Of a DNA stretch of 64,000 bases, positions 7,228-16,643 are shown in pieces. Under the pieces are notes generated by a model, which was not told the DNA's origin, did not search any database, and saw only the letters and a program-made list of their open reading frames with translations. Position numbers and translations under genes: made by a program. Source of the DNA: Candidatus Altimarinota bacterium (GTDB lineage Bacteria; Patescibacteriota; Gracilibacteria; UBA4473); the NCBI GenBank assembly GCA_021734395.1, contig JAIPJB010000001.1, forward strand, positions 1 to 64,000. Reading direction: 5' to 3'. Position 1 is the first letter of the stretch, and each line of letters starts with the position of its first letter.

Positions 7228-9498
7228 TTACTCCTCTTCCTCAAGGAGAACCGTCTCTCTCGTAGTCGAAACAACGCCCTTATTGTCGGTAATCTTTAAC
7301 TGCACGGTATATTCTCCCGGAAAACGATAAGTATGTGTCGGTTTAAATTCTCGTGAGGTTTCTCCGTCACCGAAATCCCATACATATTGCGTGAAGGTTC
7401 CACTTGAGCTCGTCGGATCAAAGGAAACCGTCAGTGGATCATCTTCTTCATAGAGAACCTCAAAGCGAGCCTGCAAAGGCTGTGCTCGCACGGAAATCAT
7501 AAACGTCGATTCATCCATTTCTCCTTCTGAAGTCAAAACTCGAAGTCGAACCGGAAAATTTCCGACCGATGTAAATTCATACGATATTTGCGCTCCATAG
7601 CTGATGGGATCTTTTCCCGGAAACTGCCAGAAATAATTCACGATTTCTCCTTTGTCGGTCGTGGAAGCCGATCCGTCAAATTCAACCGTCATTGGCACGA
7701 CCCCTGATGCTGGTTGCGCAGTAATTTTTGCTTGGGTTCCAGCTCTCCCCACGATGACCTGATGCTGGGTGGAGTATTGTTTGTCCGCTGCATCCAAGAC
7801 GACGAGTTTTACTGGATATACCCCAGGTTTTCGAAAAATATATCGAGCGACCCGGTCGTAGCTATCCACGATCCCGTCATTTTCAAAATCCCAGCGCCAT
7901 TCGACCGCATTTTTTATCTGAGAATTGGAAGGGTCAAAAGCTACTTCAAAAGGAACTGTCCCACGAGTAATTCCCTCTTGATCCGCTGATGGCGTGGTAC
8001 GAATAGACAATTCTACCTTCGTTTGCCCGTCAGTAACAACAATTGTCTCGGTTGTTTTGGCTTTTTCCCCGAGATCATTTTCGACGGTCAAAGAAACTTT
8101 GTATTCTCCGGGAGAACGAAATGTTCTCTGAATTTTCCGACCGACAACGGCCTTTTCTTCCCCCTCAATAAACCATTCATAGCGGACAATCTCTCCAAAT
8201 CGGGTAAAGGATTGAGAACCATCGAGCGTGACCCTGAAAGGTGCAGCGCCACTCAAACCTTCATCACCGATAATTTCCGCACGCAGATTTTCTTCGGACT
8301 CAGAAACGACAATAACCTGTTCCGAGACAGATGTGTCGTTATTTGCTCCGGTAACACGTAAACGCACCATGAACTCACCGACTTTAGAAAATGTTTTTTC
8401 TAGGGTCGATTCCTCTATCCCCCGTATTTCGTATTCTCCATCACTATCCAAATCCCATTCATACAAAACGATAGAACCGTCCGGATCACGAGATTTCTGA
8501 GCTGAAAATCGAACCGTTAGAGGCACTGGTCCTGTCTCCGGATCGGCCTGAATAAGGGAAACAACCGCTTCGTTGGCAATAATAACTTCTCGGTTTGTAG
8601 TAAATTCACGTTCTTCCTGTGCCGAAGGGGAAAAATATTTCACCGTGGCTGTAACGGGAAAACGTCCATTTGCCTTGCCTTTATCCAAAAATCGATGGGT
8701 CACGGTTGGTCCAGAAGCATCGATTTGCCCATCTCCGTCAAAATCCCAATTGATCTGACGAATGAGACTCGGGTCAATATTTTCGAAGAGTTGTTGCTCC
8801 AGATCAAATTCCACCGTAACCGGAGAAGTCAGACCGATAACATTTTGCGGGTCGGTCTGGATCAGCGACTGAGAAAACTGACGTTCTTCCAATGTCGCAT
8901 GAGTAATCAGCCAAAAAAGACTGATCCATATCGCACAGAAAAAGAGAAATACTCCCAGAAAAACACCTGATTTTACGATATAATCGCGTCGATTTTCTGC
9001 ATCTTTTCCGATAATCAACCACTGAAAAAATTTGATCAGCGTTCCAATGAGAAAGAGGAGCGATAAAAATCCAAAGAGCGAATTTGTCATCAAGAGCAAC
9101 GTTTGTTGCAGCTCTACCGGCTGAATTCCAAGTGTCTCGAAGAGTGGGTTCGAAACATTCCCAGAAAGAAGTCCCCACAAAAGCACAAAGTAAAAAATAC
9201 TCAGCAGTCCTGCCGCCAGAATAAAAAACCACTTCAAAAGAAAGTGTGAGCCTGTTCTGGTTTCTTCCTCCTCTGAAGTTATGTCTCCTGAATCAGAAGA
9301 GTCACTTTTTTGAGAACGAGGAGGATTCTTTGAAGAATCTTCTTTTTTCTTTTTGTCTGGATCATCTTCATTTCCTTCCGGCACGATAGGCGGAGGAACG
9401 ACAGGAGGAATCCCGCCTGCTCCACCGGATCCTGTCGGAGGTGGGGTTTGAGAAGGATTTGGCGTTTGTTCTGGATTTTGGTTTTTGTTTTCGTCCAT
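7228..9498 (-). CDS. Membrane-anchored protein with multiple PKD domains
   Basis: A 756-residue protein: a Pro/Asn-rich cytoplasmic-type N-terminus (residues 1-85), three hydrophobic segments at about 88-112 (FLLKWFFILAAGLLSIFYF), 138-165 and 174-200, then an extracellular chain of about six PKD (polycystic-kidney-disease-type Ig-like) domains. Repeated signs are DFDGDGQIDASG, EWDLDSDGEYE, WDFENDGIVDS and the final FTQYVWDFGDGETSRE. PKD domains usually mediate surface adhesion or carbohydrate and protein contacts. It has no signal peptide of its own and uses the membrane segments as anchor. It sits between the pilin-like/PKD gene and the SLH protein on the same strand, so a shared surface structure is plausible. 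Confidence 0.85.
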   Translation of the reverse strand: MDENKNQNPEQTPNPSQTPPPTGSGGAGGIPPVVPPPIVPEGNEDDPDKKKKEDSSKNPPRSQKSDSSDSGDITSEEEETRTGSHFLLKWFFILAAGLLSIFYFVLLWGLLSGNVSNPLFETLGIQPVELQQTLLLMTNSLFGFLSLLFLIGTLIKFFQWLIIGKDAENRRDYIVKSGVFLGVFLFFCAIWISLFWLITHATLEERQFSQSLIQTDPQNVIGLTSPVTVEFDLEQQLFENIDPSLIRQINWDFDGDGQIDASGPTVTHRFLDKGKANGRFPVTATVKYFSPSAQEEREFTTNREVIIANEAVVSLIQADPETGPVPLTVRFSAQKSRDPDGSIVLYEWDLDSDGEYEIRGIEESTLEKTFSKVGEFMVRLRVTGANNDTSVSEQVIVVSESEENLRAEIIGDEGLSGAAPFRVTLDGSQSFTRFGEIVRYEWFIEGEEKAVVGRKIQRTFRSPGEYKVSLTVENDLGEKAKTTETIVVTDGQTKVELSIRTTPSADQEGITRGTVPFEVAFDPSNSQIKNAVEWRWDFENDGIVDSYDRVARYIFRKPGVYPVKLVVLDAADKQYSTQHQVIVGRAGTQAKITAQPASGVVPMTVEFDGSASTTDKGEIVNYFWQFPGKDPISYGAQISYEFTSVGNFPVRLRVLTSEGEMDESTFMISVRAQPLQARFEVLYEEDDPLTVSFDPTSSSGTFTQYVWDFGDGETSREFKPTHTYRFPGEYTVQLKITDNKGVVSTTRETVLLEEEE

Positions 9499-9554
9499 AA
9501 GGAAATGGATTATTTTTCTGCGTCATAATGACGCATTCATGTCCTCTTTGTCAA

Positions 9555-12224
9555 TCAGGGAGCTTGGACTTGAATATCGAGCGGCGAAGAGTCAACCGGA
9601 TCACTCACCTGATCATCAATAGTCAGAATAACCTGCACTGATCCTGCGTTTTCATAGGTATGAGACGTCGAAATTGTCTGTACCTGATCTGAAGGAGGGA
9701 GTGTGCCCGTATCCGTATTTCCATCCCCAAAATCCCACGTGTAATGGAGACTGTCCCCATCTTCATCCTGAATATCCACAGAGAAAGTTACTTCCTGACC
9801 AACATCAGGAGCAGAAGAAGGCGAAGCAGAGAGAGGACCAGTGACTTCGGGGGGCACATTTCCACCACTGAGAAGCACCATAAAAGGAGCCGTCTGCTCA
9901 GACGCTGTATCTCCGTCATTATCTTCTGCTATCCCCTTGAAATAAAACCAGTGCTCTCCCGATCCCTGATTATTGAGATTGAAGTAGGTCGTTTTCTCGG
10001 TCAAGATCTGGCTCTCTTTTATTTCTCCGGCCTCAAGTAATTGAAATGTATACTGATCGATAACTCCATCTTCATCGGAGGCATTGATCGTCACCTGCGT
10101 ATTGGCCGGCACGGAATGATCCTCAATCACACTGTCTACTGTCGGCGGAATGTTTTCGACGAGAACGGGAAATTCTGCTGTATCCCCTACCGAAGGATCC
10201 CCAGGACGCGAAACCTTGAGGCGAATCGCATACGTTTGAACATCATTGAGACGAGAAGGAATTTGTGCGGGACCAGAAACAATCGTGCCGTCTACCGACC
10301 AAGTTTCTGTCATCGTGGAAGGATGTGGACTGGTATTTCCAAATTCATCCAGAGAGTTTGAGGAAAAACTGACCGCATCATTTCGTTGAATTGTCACGGA
10401 TGTTGGATCTTCTTGAGAAATACCATTCACCGTCACGACAGGGATTGCTATAAAAACGCCTTCTTCGCGAACATAGATTGTTTTTGTTCGTGAATTTGTT
10501 TCTCCTGCTTTTGTTCCGGTAAGAGTTATTTCATGCGGTCCAGCTTGTGTGAAAGAAGCTCGCACGTTGGGGATAGTAATCGGATCCAAAACAGTTGCTT
10601 CTGTCGGGAATGTCCATGCATACGCTTCAGCTCCAGGGCTTTGAGCGCGAAAAGTAAAGATTTCATCTTTATCCAGAGGCTCTACTGGAACCGTAAAATC
10701 TACCGCTAATGTCTGAACCCCTGAGACGGTTTTTGTGACCGGATCTGATTCTCGGGTTTGTCCTCCATAATTCTGACTCACAAAAAGAGTAATGGTTTTG
10801 TCCCCTGGACTGGGAAATGTATACGAAAACGTTGCGTAAGAAGTCGTTTTCTGAACACCGGCAAAATCCCAGTGATACGTCAATCCCGTCGTACCGCCGG
10901 ATAAATTGCGACTCCCGCTCGCATCAAACGCATACTGAGCGGGGTTCGAGGCTCCACCGGATTGTTCCCAACTAAAGTTTGGATCTGCCACAGGCATATC
11001 ACTCTGTACAGAAATATCTTTTGAAGTAGAGGCCGTCATGCTGTTCACATTCGTTGTGACAGTAAGCGTTACTGTATGATCTCCAGCTTCAGAAAAAGAA
11101 GTAGTAAATTGCTCTCCCGTTCCCGGAGCAAAACATCCTGCTCCTCCGGTGCATTCCCAGCCATAACTCACAATTGACCCTACCGCAGTACTCGAACTAC
11201 CTGCATTAAAGGTTACTGACTCTCCAACAATAGGATTTTGTTTACTGACTGAAAAACCTGCCTGAATCCCTCCAACAATAAGATTTTTGGAGCCGATAAG
11301 TCGGTCTCCATTAGAATTTTCTGCAAAAACCTTGATGGCATAATTTTTTTCCGTACCAAACTGATGTGTCGTTGCCGAAGTGCCGCTGAGTTCTTCTTGA
11401 ATACCATCTCCAAAATTCCAAAGCAGACTTTCTATTTCTCCCACACTCAAGGAAAAATCGAGTCCCGCTTGTGCCTGCTCCAAACTCACAATCGCAGTGT
11501 TGCCAAATCCGCCAGCACCACCAATCTCGATATTTCCGGAAACATCGATCACTTCTCCGCTCCCAGGAATATCACCCCCTCCTTCTTCCAAACGACACCG
11601 ACGAGAACAATCAGGATCAGGGCTATCAATACTAAATTCACATTCTTCCCCTTTTTCTTTGATACCATTTCCACATGTCGCCCGACACGAAGTGGGGCAA
11701 GCATCTGTAACACCGTCTACATTCCCTCCTCCATCATCACAGTCTTCCCCAATCTCAATAATGCCATTTCCACATTCAGCTCTGTCATCGCCACCTACTG
11801 GAGCATTGACAATGAGGGTATTGACCAAAGCATACGAAACCAGTATTACCAAAACTCCTATCGCCGCATATGCCACGATATTTTTGGCTTTATCGGCCTG
11901 AGCATCATCTCCCTGAGCGGTCACATAGAGAAATCCAGCATAGATAATCATTGCCACCGCAAGAATCCCCAAAAAGGACAACAGAAAATTTAAAACATTC
12001 AAGATATATTCTCGCAGAGATGTATTCTGACCGATCTGATTAAATTCATCCGCATTGGGAAGTTTGAATTCTCCATCAGGCACTCCTTTTCCGGTAATAT
12101 CCCCCCAGATTTCCTCCCCCATTTCTCCCATGCCTTCCCAAAAAGGACTCTGTGCTTCTGCGCCATGAAAAAAAATCAGACTCAATGACAAAAGGAAAAA
12201 AAGGAAACAGAAAAATTTTTTCAT
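9555..12224 (-). CDS. Pilin-like (Mbov_0395-type) protein fused to Cys-rich and PKD domains
   Basis: An 889-residue protein with signal peptide (MKKFFCFLFFLLSLSLIFFH), two membrane segments in the pattern of the CPR Mbov_0395 pilin-like family (ILNVLNFLLSFLGILAVAMIIYAG near 70-95 and AYAAIGVLVILVSYALVNTL near 113-135), then two cysteine-rich units of DUF4215 flavour (CGNGIIEIGEDCDDGGG and CGNGIKEKGEECEF), and a long run of PKD-type domains to the C-terminus, the last with YTWDFGDGNTDTG. It starts 4 bases inside the stop of the smaller pilin-like gene, so the two are translationally coupled. The fusion suggests a surface fibre or adhesin; the exact role is inference. Confidence 0.85.
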   Translation of the reverse strand: MKKFFCFLFFLLSLSLIFFHGAEAQSPFWEGMGEMGEEIWGDITGKGVPDGEFKLPNADEFNQIGQNTSLREYILNVLNFLLSFLGILAVAMIIYAGFLYVTAQGDDAQADKAKNIVAYAAIGVLVILVSYALVNTLIVNAPVGGDDRAECGNGIIEIGEDCDDGGGNVDGVTDACPTSCRATCGNGIKEKGEECEFSIDSPDPDCSRRCRLEEGGGDIPGSGEVIDVSGNIEIGGAGGFGNTAIVSLEQAQAGLDFSLSVGEIESLLWNFGDGIQEELSGTSATTHQFGTEKNYAIKVFAENSNGDRLIGSKNLIVGGIQAGFSVSKQNPIVGESVTFNAGSSSTAVGSIVSYGWECTGGAGCFAPGTGEQFTTSFSEAGDHTVTLTVTTNVNSMTASTSKDISVQSDMPVADPNFSWEQSGGASNPAQYAFDASGSRNLSGGTTGLTYHWDFAGVQKTTSYATFSYTFPSPGDKTITLFVSQNYGGQTRESDPVTKTVSGVQTLAVDFTVPVEPLDKDEIFTFRAQSPGAEAYAWTFPTEATVLDPITIPNVRASFTQAGPHEITLTGTKAGETNSRTKTIYVREEGVFIAIPVVTVNGISQEDPTSVTIQRNDAVSFSSNSLDEFGNTSPHPSTMTETWSVDGTIVSGPAQIPSRLNDVQTYAIRLKVSRPGDPSVGDTAEFPVLVENIPPTVDSVIEDHSVPANTQVTINASDEDGVIDQYTFQLLEAGEIKESQILTEKTTYFNLNNQGSGEHWFYFKGIAEDNDGDTASEQTAPFMVLLSGGNVPPEVTGPLSASPSSAPDVGQEVTFSVDIQDEDGDSLHYTWDFGDGNTDTGTLPPSDQVQTISTSHTYENAGSVQVILTIDDQVSDPVDSSPLDIQVQAP

Positions 12225-12760
12225 GAGAAAAAGATCAGAAAAGAATCGGGCAAAAGTCCGAGTGTCGAACCAAATCGTGCTTCCATAAGAGTGTTTACGA
12301 TCGCATACGCCCCCAAAATAAGCAGGATCCCAACCACCGTCCAGATGACTACATTTTTGGCCGTTTCAATACGAGAATCATCACCCATAGCCGTCACATA
12401 GGTAAATCCAGCCCAGACCAGTGCTACCACTGCTAAAACAGCCGTGAGTCCTAATAAAAAATTCATCCAGCCAATAATCAGCTTTCTGAGATCTTTTTCT
12501 TTGGAAATATTATCGTCCAGTTGACAGCGAACCAATCGCGCTCCTTTTTTGGTGCCCGGCCCGTCAAAGACGGGTTCTTCATCGCTAAAACTGAATTCAA
12601 AATCCACACTCAAATCAATAATGCATTCAATGTCTTCTGCCGCACCTACGACATCATCCCACCAAGCAGCTTGCACAAAAGCAGGAATCAGTAACAAAAA
12701 TCCTGCAGCCAAGCCACATAAAAAATTTTTGCTTTTGCACCATACGTTAAAATATCTCAC
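12221..12760 (-). CDS. Mbov_0395-type pilin-like protein
   Basis: Start proposed at GTG 12760, giving a signal peptide (FLCGLAAGFLLLIPAFVQA); an ATG at 12787 in the same frame would add 9 residues and overlap the PurL gene more. The mature part has an acidic region and two Cys (ECIIDL, VRCQLDD) and the paired membrane segments of the family: WMNFLLGLTAVLAVVALVWAGFTYVTAMGDD, then NVVIWTVVGILLILGAYAIVNTLM. Such proteins are widespread in CPR genomes and are annotated as pilin-like, but their assembly is not worked out. Its stop overlaps the next gene start by 4 bases. Confidence 0.8.
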   Translation of the reverse strand: MRYFNVWCKSKNFLCGLAAGFLLLIPAFVQAAWWDDVVGAAEDIECIIDLSVDFEFSFSDEEPVFDGPGTKKGARLVRCQLDDNISKEKDLRKLIIGWMNFLLGLTAVLAVVALVWAGFTYVTAMGDDSRIETAKNVVIWTVVGILLILGAYAIVNTLMEARFGSTLGLLPDSFLIFFS

Positions 12761-13781
12761 GCAGTGTATTTTCCCATTTTTCAGCATACAACGTCAAATC
12801 TTCCGACAGAATTTCTTGATCTTCATTTTTAATTCGCAATTGAAAATTAGAAATCGTCTTCCCCAGAAAGAAAGCCTGAGCCCCAAATAACTGTGATACA
12901 TGGTCAGGATCTGAAGTCGCCAAGATGACTCCCGGGCTTTCTGAAAAAAGAAATGCGGGAATGTCTTTCTGCATTTCTTCTGGAATTTTAATTTCAGCAC
13001 CGATGTGATTTTCTATACAGGCAGTCGCCACCGCGGTCAAAAGTCCCCCCCTCAAAATCGGACATGCGGCAGAAAGAATTCCTTTTTGGGCGGCCTGTCG
13101 CAAAAGCTTCATCCATTTCTTTCCCTCTAAAAAATCCAACTGAGGAATGCGCGTATCTTCTTTTTGGCACGTTCGTAAAAACTCTGATCCTCCGAGATTT
13201 TTCGAACGCGGTCCTACCCAAAATAATGTCTGCTCTGAAGCAGGAAAAAAACTCATCGGAACTTGTTTTGGATCTGGGACTCGCGCGAAAACTGTTACGA
13301 GCGCACTGGGAGGAATCGAGCGACCGGAAGATTCGTTGTACAGAGAAACATTTCCCGAAACAATCGGAATATCAAGTACTTCGCAAGCTGTCCGTAATCC
13401 TTCAATGCCCTCAACAAATTCTCCCATCTGATCTGATTTTTCGGGATTTCCAAAATTCAAACAATCCGTTGCGGCCAAAGGCTCGCCGCCCACACACGAT
13501 ACTTTTATTGTTGCCTCCATCAGAGCATTCAGAGCTGCTGAGCGAGCAGAAATACGTGCCAGAGAAGGGTTTCCCCCTGTGGCAACCGCTAGGCCTGTGC
13601 GAGAAGATTTCTCGGATAATTCCGGAAAATCCCGAAAAGGAACCGTGACTGATGCGGCGACCTTTCCTCGCTCCCACACCGTATTGCCCTGAACATTTTT
13701 GTCGTATTTTTCAAAAATAGGTTTTTGACTGACTACATTGGGAGAACTCATAATTTTCTCCAAAACCGCATTTATTTTCAT
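12747..13781 (-). CDS. purL: C-terminal half of PurL (phosphoribosylformylglycinamidine synthase)
   Basis: A 344-residue protein matching only the second half of bacterial PurL (full small-type PurL is about 740 residues). Family signs are SPNVVSQKPIFEKYDKNVQGNT at the start, AVATGGNPSLARISARSAALNALMEA, ATDCLNFGNPEKSDQM, and IPIVSGNVSLYNES. The first half, with the other ATP-site lobe, is absent: an in-frame TAA lies 6 codons upstream of ATG 13781, and the DNA beyond is repeats. PurL is the ATP-dependent FGAM synthase of purine synthesis. The half present could be a remnant, or one part of a split enzyme whose partner lies elsewhere. No purQ or purS is nearby. It precedes the pilin-like genes by overlap. 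Confidence 0.8.
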   Translation of the reverse strand: MKINAVLEKIMSSPNVVSQKPIFEKYDKNVQGNTVWERGKVAASVTVPFRDFPELSEKSSRTGLAVATGGNPSLARISARSAALNALMEATIKVSCVGGEPLAATDCLNFGNPEKSDQMGEFVEGIEGLRTACEVLDIPIVSGNVSLYNESSGRSIPPSALVTVFARVPDPKQVPMSFFPASEQTLFWVGPRSKNLGGSEFLRTCQKEDTRIPQLDFLEGKKWMKLLRQAAQKGILSAACPILRGGLLTAVATACIENHIGAEIKIPEEMQKDIPAFLFSESPGVILATSDPDHVSQLFGAQAFFLGKTISNFQLRIKNEDQEILSEDLTLYAEKWENTLREIF

Positions 13782-14268
13782 CGTTCGTATTGTCGAGATT
13801 TAAAAAAAAGAATCAAGCGAGGGACATAATTAATCTTCAATCTTCAATTATCAATCTTCAATTCGAGTCAACGAGTTTGCGAATCTGGAATAACAAGGCA
13901 AAGTTTCTCTGTAGGGTCCAGACATATCTGGACCTTAGGGAACACACATGTGTGTTCCCTACAAAATTCATCCTCATTACAAAACTTGTTTTGGATTCGA
14001 ACCCCAAACATCCCAGAGTTCGTATCCAGAATTATTCCCGTCATTGCGAGGACGATCCCGCAAATGCGGGAGAGGACGCGGCAATCTCATTTTTCGCCAT
14101 AACAAGGAATCTCTTTGAACAGGGAGGAAGGAGATTGCCACGCTCCCTCCGGTCACTCGCAATGACGAGTTTTTATCTATTCACTGAGGATTCGAGCAAA
14201 AAAATTGACATTTTCAAAAAATGAATTAAAAAGGGGATACAAAATAAAAAATAAACACACACAAGAAA
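13782..14268. repeat. Repeat-rich intergenic region
   Basis: No gene. From left: an ATCTTCAATTATCAATCTTC tract (13835-13860) of the same family found inside the 23S rRNA inserts; GTCCAGACATATCTGGAC (13917-13934) joined to GGAACACACATGTGTGTTCC (13939-13958), two palindromes bounded by GTAGGG...CCCTAC; a GGATTCGAACCCC...GTTCGTATCC unit (13992-14029); and a GTCATTGCGAG...CTCGCAATGAC element (14040-14165). A TTGACA at 14207 has no clear -10 partner. An ACACACAC/TGTGTGTG hairpin (about 14253-14279) covers the first possible start codon of the next gene. Confidence 0.75.
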
Positions 14269-15120
14269 ATGTGTGTGTCTTTTCTTATGTTTTTTTCTCT
14301 TCTCTTGGCCGGCAATTTATTTTTCAGCGATTTTCTCTCGTTGGCCCCCTCATATCATGCTTCGCCAACACAATACCACGCCTGGAAAAGAGAAAGAAAA
14401 AATGTGATTCCCCGTCAAAAACCATTTGTGGAATTAAAAGCTCCGTGGGATGGTCATTTCTCAGCAAAAAATTTTTCTCTCCGAGGAACTGACTCCCTCC
14501 AGCTCCAGAATATCAAGCACGACCTCAAAAAAGCACTCCTGAGTCTGCCTTTTCAGCATACTGAAAAACTCCACAATCTCGAAATCCGAAATCAATCACA
14601 TCTTTCTCGCGGTATGGCCAACAGCAAAAAATTAATCCTTCACACACGATCTATCGCTGACAGTGACGAACTTATTTCTGTCTTTATCCACGAAATGGGA
14701 CACATCGTTGATCTGGGATATTTGCGGAGTATTAATGGTGGGAAAACCGAATTTCAAGACGGAGATATCCCGATCTTTGAAGATGATCCGAGTGTTTATT
14801 TTTATCGCCTCTCCTGGCTGAGTGCAAAAGAGAAAAAATCTTCGGCACACCGAGAGGATTTTGTTTCCGGGTATGCGATGGAAAATTGCTTTGAAGATTT
14901 TGCGGAAAGCTATCTGATGTATCGTTTACACGGAGAAAAATTTCGCCATCTTATGAAAGAATCTGATCTTCTGACTCAAAAATATGAATTTCTGAAAACA
15001 GAAGTCTTTGATGGACAGGAATTTCAAACAAACAAGCTCAATCTCTCTGATTTTGATAAAAAATTCTGGGATGCCACTCTCTTGAATATTGACTCGGAAA
15101 ATCTGATCGGCAAGCAATAA
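14269..15120 (+). CDS. Secreted zinc metallopeptidase-like protein
   Basis: Up to 283 residues (ATG 14269; ATG 14287 gives a cleaner signal peptide starting MFFSLLLAGNLFF and avoids the hairpin at the first ATG). The zinc motif is HEMGHIVD in SVFIHEMGHIVDLGYL, followed about 75 residues later by FEDFAESY, whose Glu could be the third ligand as in gluzincins. Size and layout match small bacterial zincin-like proteins acting outside the membrane. It is followed after 23 bases by the nucleotidyltransferase gene. Substrate unknown. Confidence 0.75.
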   Translation: MCVSFLMFFSLLLAGNLFFSDFLSLAPSYHASPTQYHAWKRERKNVIPRQKPFVELKAPWDGHFSAKNFSLRGTDSLQLQNIKHDLKKALLSLPFQHTEKLHNLEIRNQSHLSRGMANSKKLILHTRSIADSDELISVFIHEMGHIVDLGYLRSINGGKTEFQDGDIPIFEDDPSVYFYRLSWLSAKEKKSSAHREDFVSGYAMENCFEDFAESYLMYRLHGEKFRHLMKESDLLTQKYEFLKTEVFDGQEFQTNKLNLSDFDKKFWDATLLNIDSENLIGKQ

Positions 15121-15143
15121 AATTTGTGCCACAATAGATTCTG

Positions 15144-15764
15144 ATGATCCCAGAAAAACAGAAACTCAAAGCAAAAAAATACGCCCGTATTTTGGGAATG
15201 CTTCCGGGAGTACGTGCTCTTTTTTTGTCGGGATCCCTCGCTCAAGGTCGGGGAAATGAAAATTCGGATATTGATTTTTTTATCATTGCTCGAGAAGGAC
15301 AGATCTGGACAGCCCGTTTTTTTGTTTTTTTGACTTTGGGGATCACAAGTCAGCTTCGACGAGAAAAAAACACTGCCGGAAAAATCTGCCCCAATCATTT
15401 TATTACGGATCAACATCTCAAAATTCGTGAGCGTGATGCATACAGCGCTCATCTTTTTACACATAATATTCCTCTGTACGATCCACGGAATATTTTTGCT
15501 GATTTTGTCGAAGAAAATCAGGAATGGGTACAAAAATTCGGAGAATCTTTTGCCGCAAAGCAGGATCTAAATCCAAGCATTTCAGGACTCGAATCCAAAA
15601 AGAGAAACTTCTTCTGGTCTTGGCTCGAATCCTGCCTACAATTGGCGCAAATGGAAAAAATCAAACGCAACCCTGATTTTCGAATCCCAGGCGCAAAAAT
15701 TATCTTGGACGATTGCGAGCTCCGCTTTCATCCCCATCCTCGCAATAAAAATTTTCAAAAATAA
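15144..15764 (+). CDS. Minimal nucleotidyltransferase-domain protein
   Basis: A 206-residue protein with the DNA polymerase beta-type nucleotidyltransferase motif GSLAQGRGNENSDIDFF near residues 30-46 (GS, then DxD). The C-terminal part is rich in Trp and basic residues. Members range from antibiotic adenylyltransferases to toxin-antitoxin partners; nothing here assigns a substrate. Codons near residues 140-151 (QDLNPSISGLES) come from a palindromic repeat at 15563-15596, inserted in frame. It is 3 bases from the next gene, so the two are probably co-transcribed. Confidence 0.75.
   Translation: MIPEKQKLKAKKYARILGMLPGVRALFLSGSLAQGRGNENSDIDFFIIAREGQIWTARFFVFLTLGITSQLRREKNTAGKICPNHFITDQHLKIRERDAYSAHLFTHNIPLYDPRNIFADFVEENQEWVQKFGESFAAKQDLNPSISGLESKKRNFFWSWLESCLQLAQMEKIKRNPDFRIPGAKIILDDCELRFHPHPRNKNFQK
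15563..15596. repeat. In-frame palindromic element in the nucleotidyltransferase gene
   Basis: GGATCTAAATCC and GGACTCGAATCC separated by 10 bases, a diverged relative of the GGATTCGTATCC elements in the SLH gene and ribD. It encodes DLNPSISGLES in the open frame. Confidence 0.55.
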
Positions 15765-15767
15765 AGA

Positions 15768-16643
15768 ATGTTTTTTTTCTGGGCATTGATTTCTATGTTG
15801 GGCTACTCCGTGCAGGGAACTCTTTTGGCGAAATACGCCAGAAGTCTCGATCCGCTCTCTGTTTCAATGTACCGAACACTTTCTTTTGTTGTGACGCTTT
15901 CACCACTTTTGTTTTTTGCGAACGGAGAAGAAATTGTTCACGTTCTTCGTTTTTGGCCTCAAATTCTAGGATCGGCTTTCTTGGGGGCGGTTGCTTCTTG
16001 GGCATTTTTACAATCGATTACATTTATCCCAGTAGGAGTCCAGGTCGCCCTGACGACGGGAACCCGAACGCTTCTGATTATTGTCGGAGGCATGATTTTC
16101 TTCCGAGAATACCTTTCCTTGTGGGAATTTCTTTTTATACTCCTCATCCTCGGTGGAGGAGCGTTTTTAACTCTCAAGCGCAATCAATTTGAACATCTGG
16201 ATAAAAAGGCTCATCGGGGAATTATACTCGCCATTATTGCCGGATTTTTGGCGACCGGTATGATTTTGTTGCTTGCTCAGGTTTCTCGGGAAGCGAATCC
16301 TTTCGCCGCAGGATACTTTTGGGAAATATCAATCGGTATACTGAGTTTTTTCCTGGGACTTCTGCGGTGGGCTGGAAATGGCATTCCACTACAAAAAATT
16401 TCATTGCCAGATTTCCAAAAAATCGCACTGGCTTCTTGGCCAACTCTTTTGGGAACCGGTGGTATGACATTGGCGATCAGCATGGGAGAAGTCGGCATTG
16501 TATCGGCTATTGGTGCGGCAGGAATCTTGGTGACCACTCTCCTCTGTCATTTTCTCTATCACGAAAAGCTCTCTCCTTGGCAGTGGGTGGCACTTTTTAT
16601 TGTCGCAGTAGGAATTGCCGGACTCAAGCTTGCTGGGGCATAA
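15768..16643 (+). CDS. EamA/DMT-family transporter
   Basis: A 291-residue integral membrane protein with about ten hydrophobic segments in two EamA-like halves. Features include the start MFFFWALISMLGYSVQGTLLAKYA, a VALTTGTRTLLIIVGGMIFFRE segment closing the first half, and GTGGMTLAISMGEVGIVSAI leading to LLCHFLYHEKLSPWQWVALFIV at the end of the second, where the helix pair before the last follows the family pattern. The family exports or imports small metabolites; the substrate cannot be told. Its end overlaps the convergent HAD gene by 20 bases. Confidence 0.85.
   Translation: MFFFWALISMLGYSVQGTLLAKYARSLDPLSVSMYRTLSFVVTLSPLLFFANGEEIVHVLRFWPQILGSAFLGAVASWAFLQSITFIPVGVQVALTTGTRTLLIIVGGMIFFREYLSLWEFLFILLILGGGAFLTLKRNQFEHLDKKAHRGIILAIIAGFLATGMILLLAQVSREANPFAAGYFWEISIGILSFFLGLLRWAGNGIPLQKISLPDFQKIALASWPTLLGTGGMTLAISMGEVGIVSAIGAAGILVTTLLCHFLYHEKLSPWQWVALFIVAVGIAGLKLAGA

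Noticed and set aside
13982-14224. N-terminal half of purL upstream of the C-terminal half
   Set aside because: The region is made of intergenic repeats on either strand; no PurL N-terminal motifs are seen.
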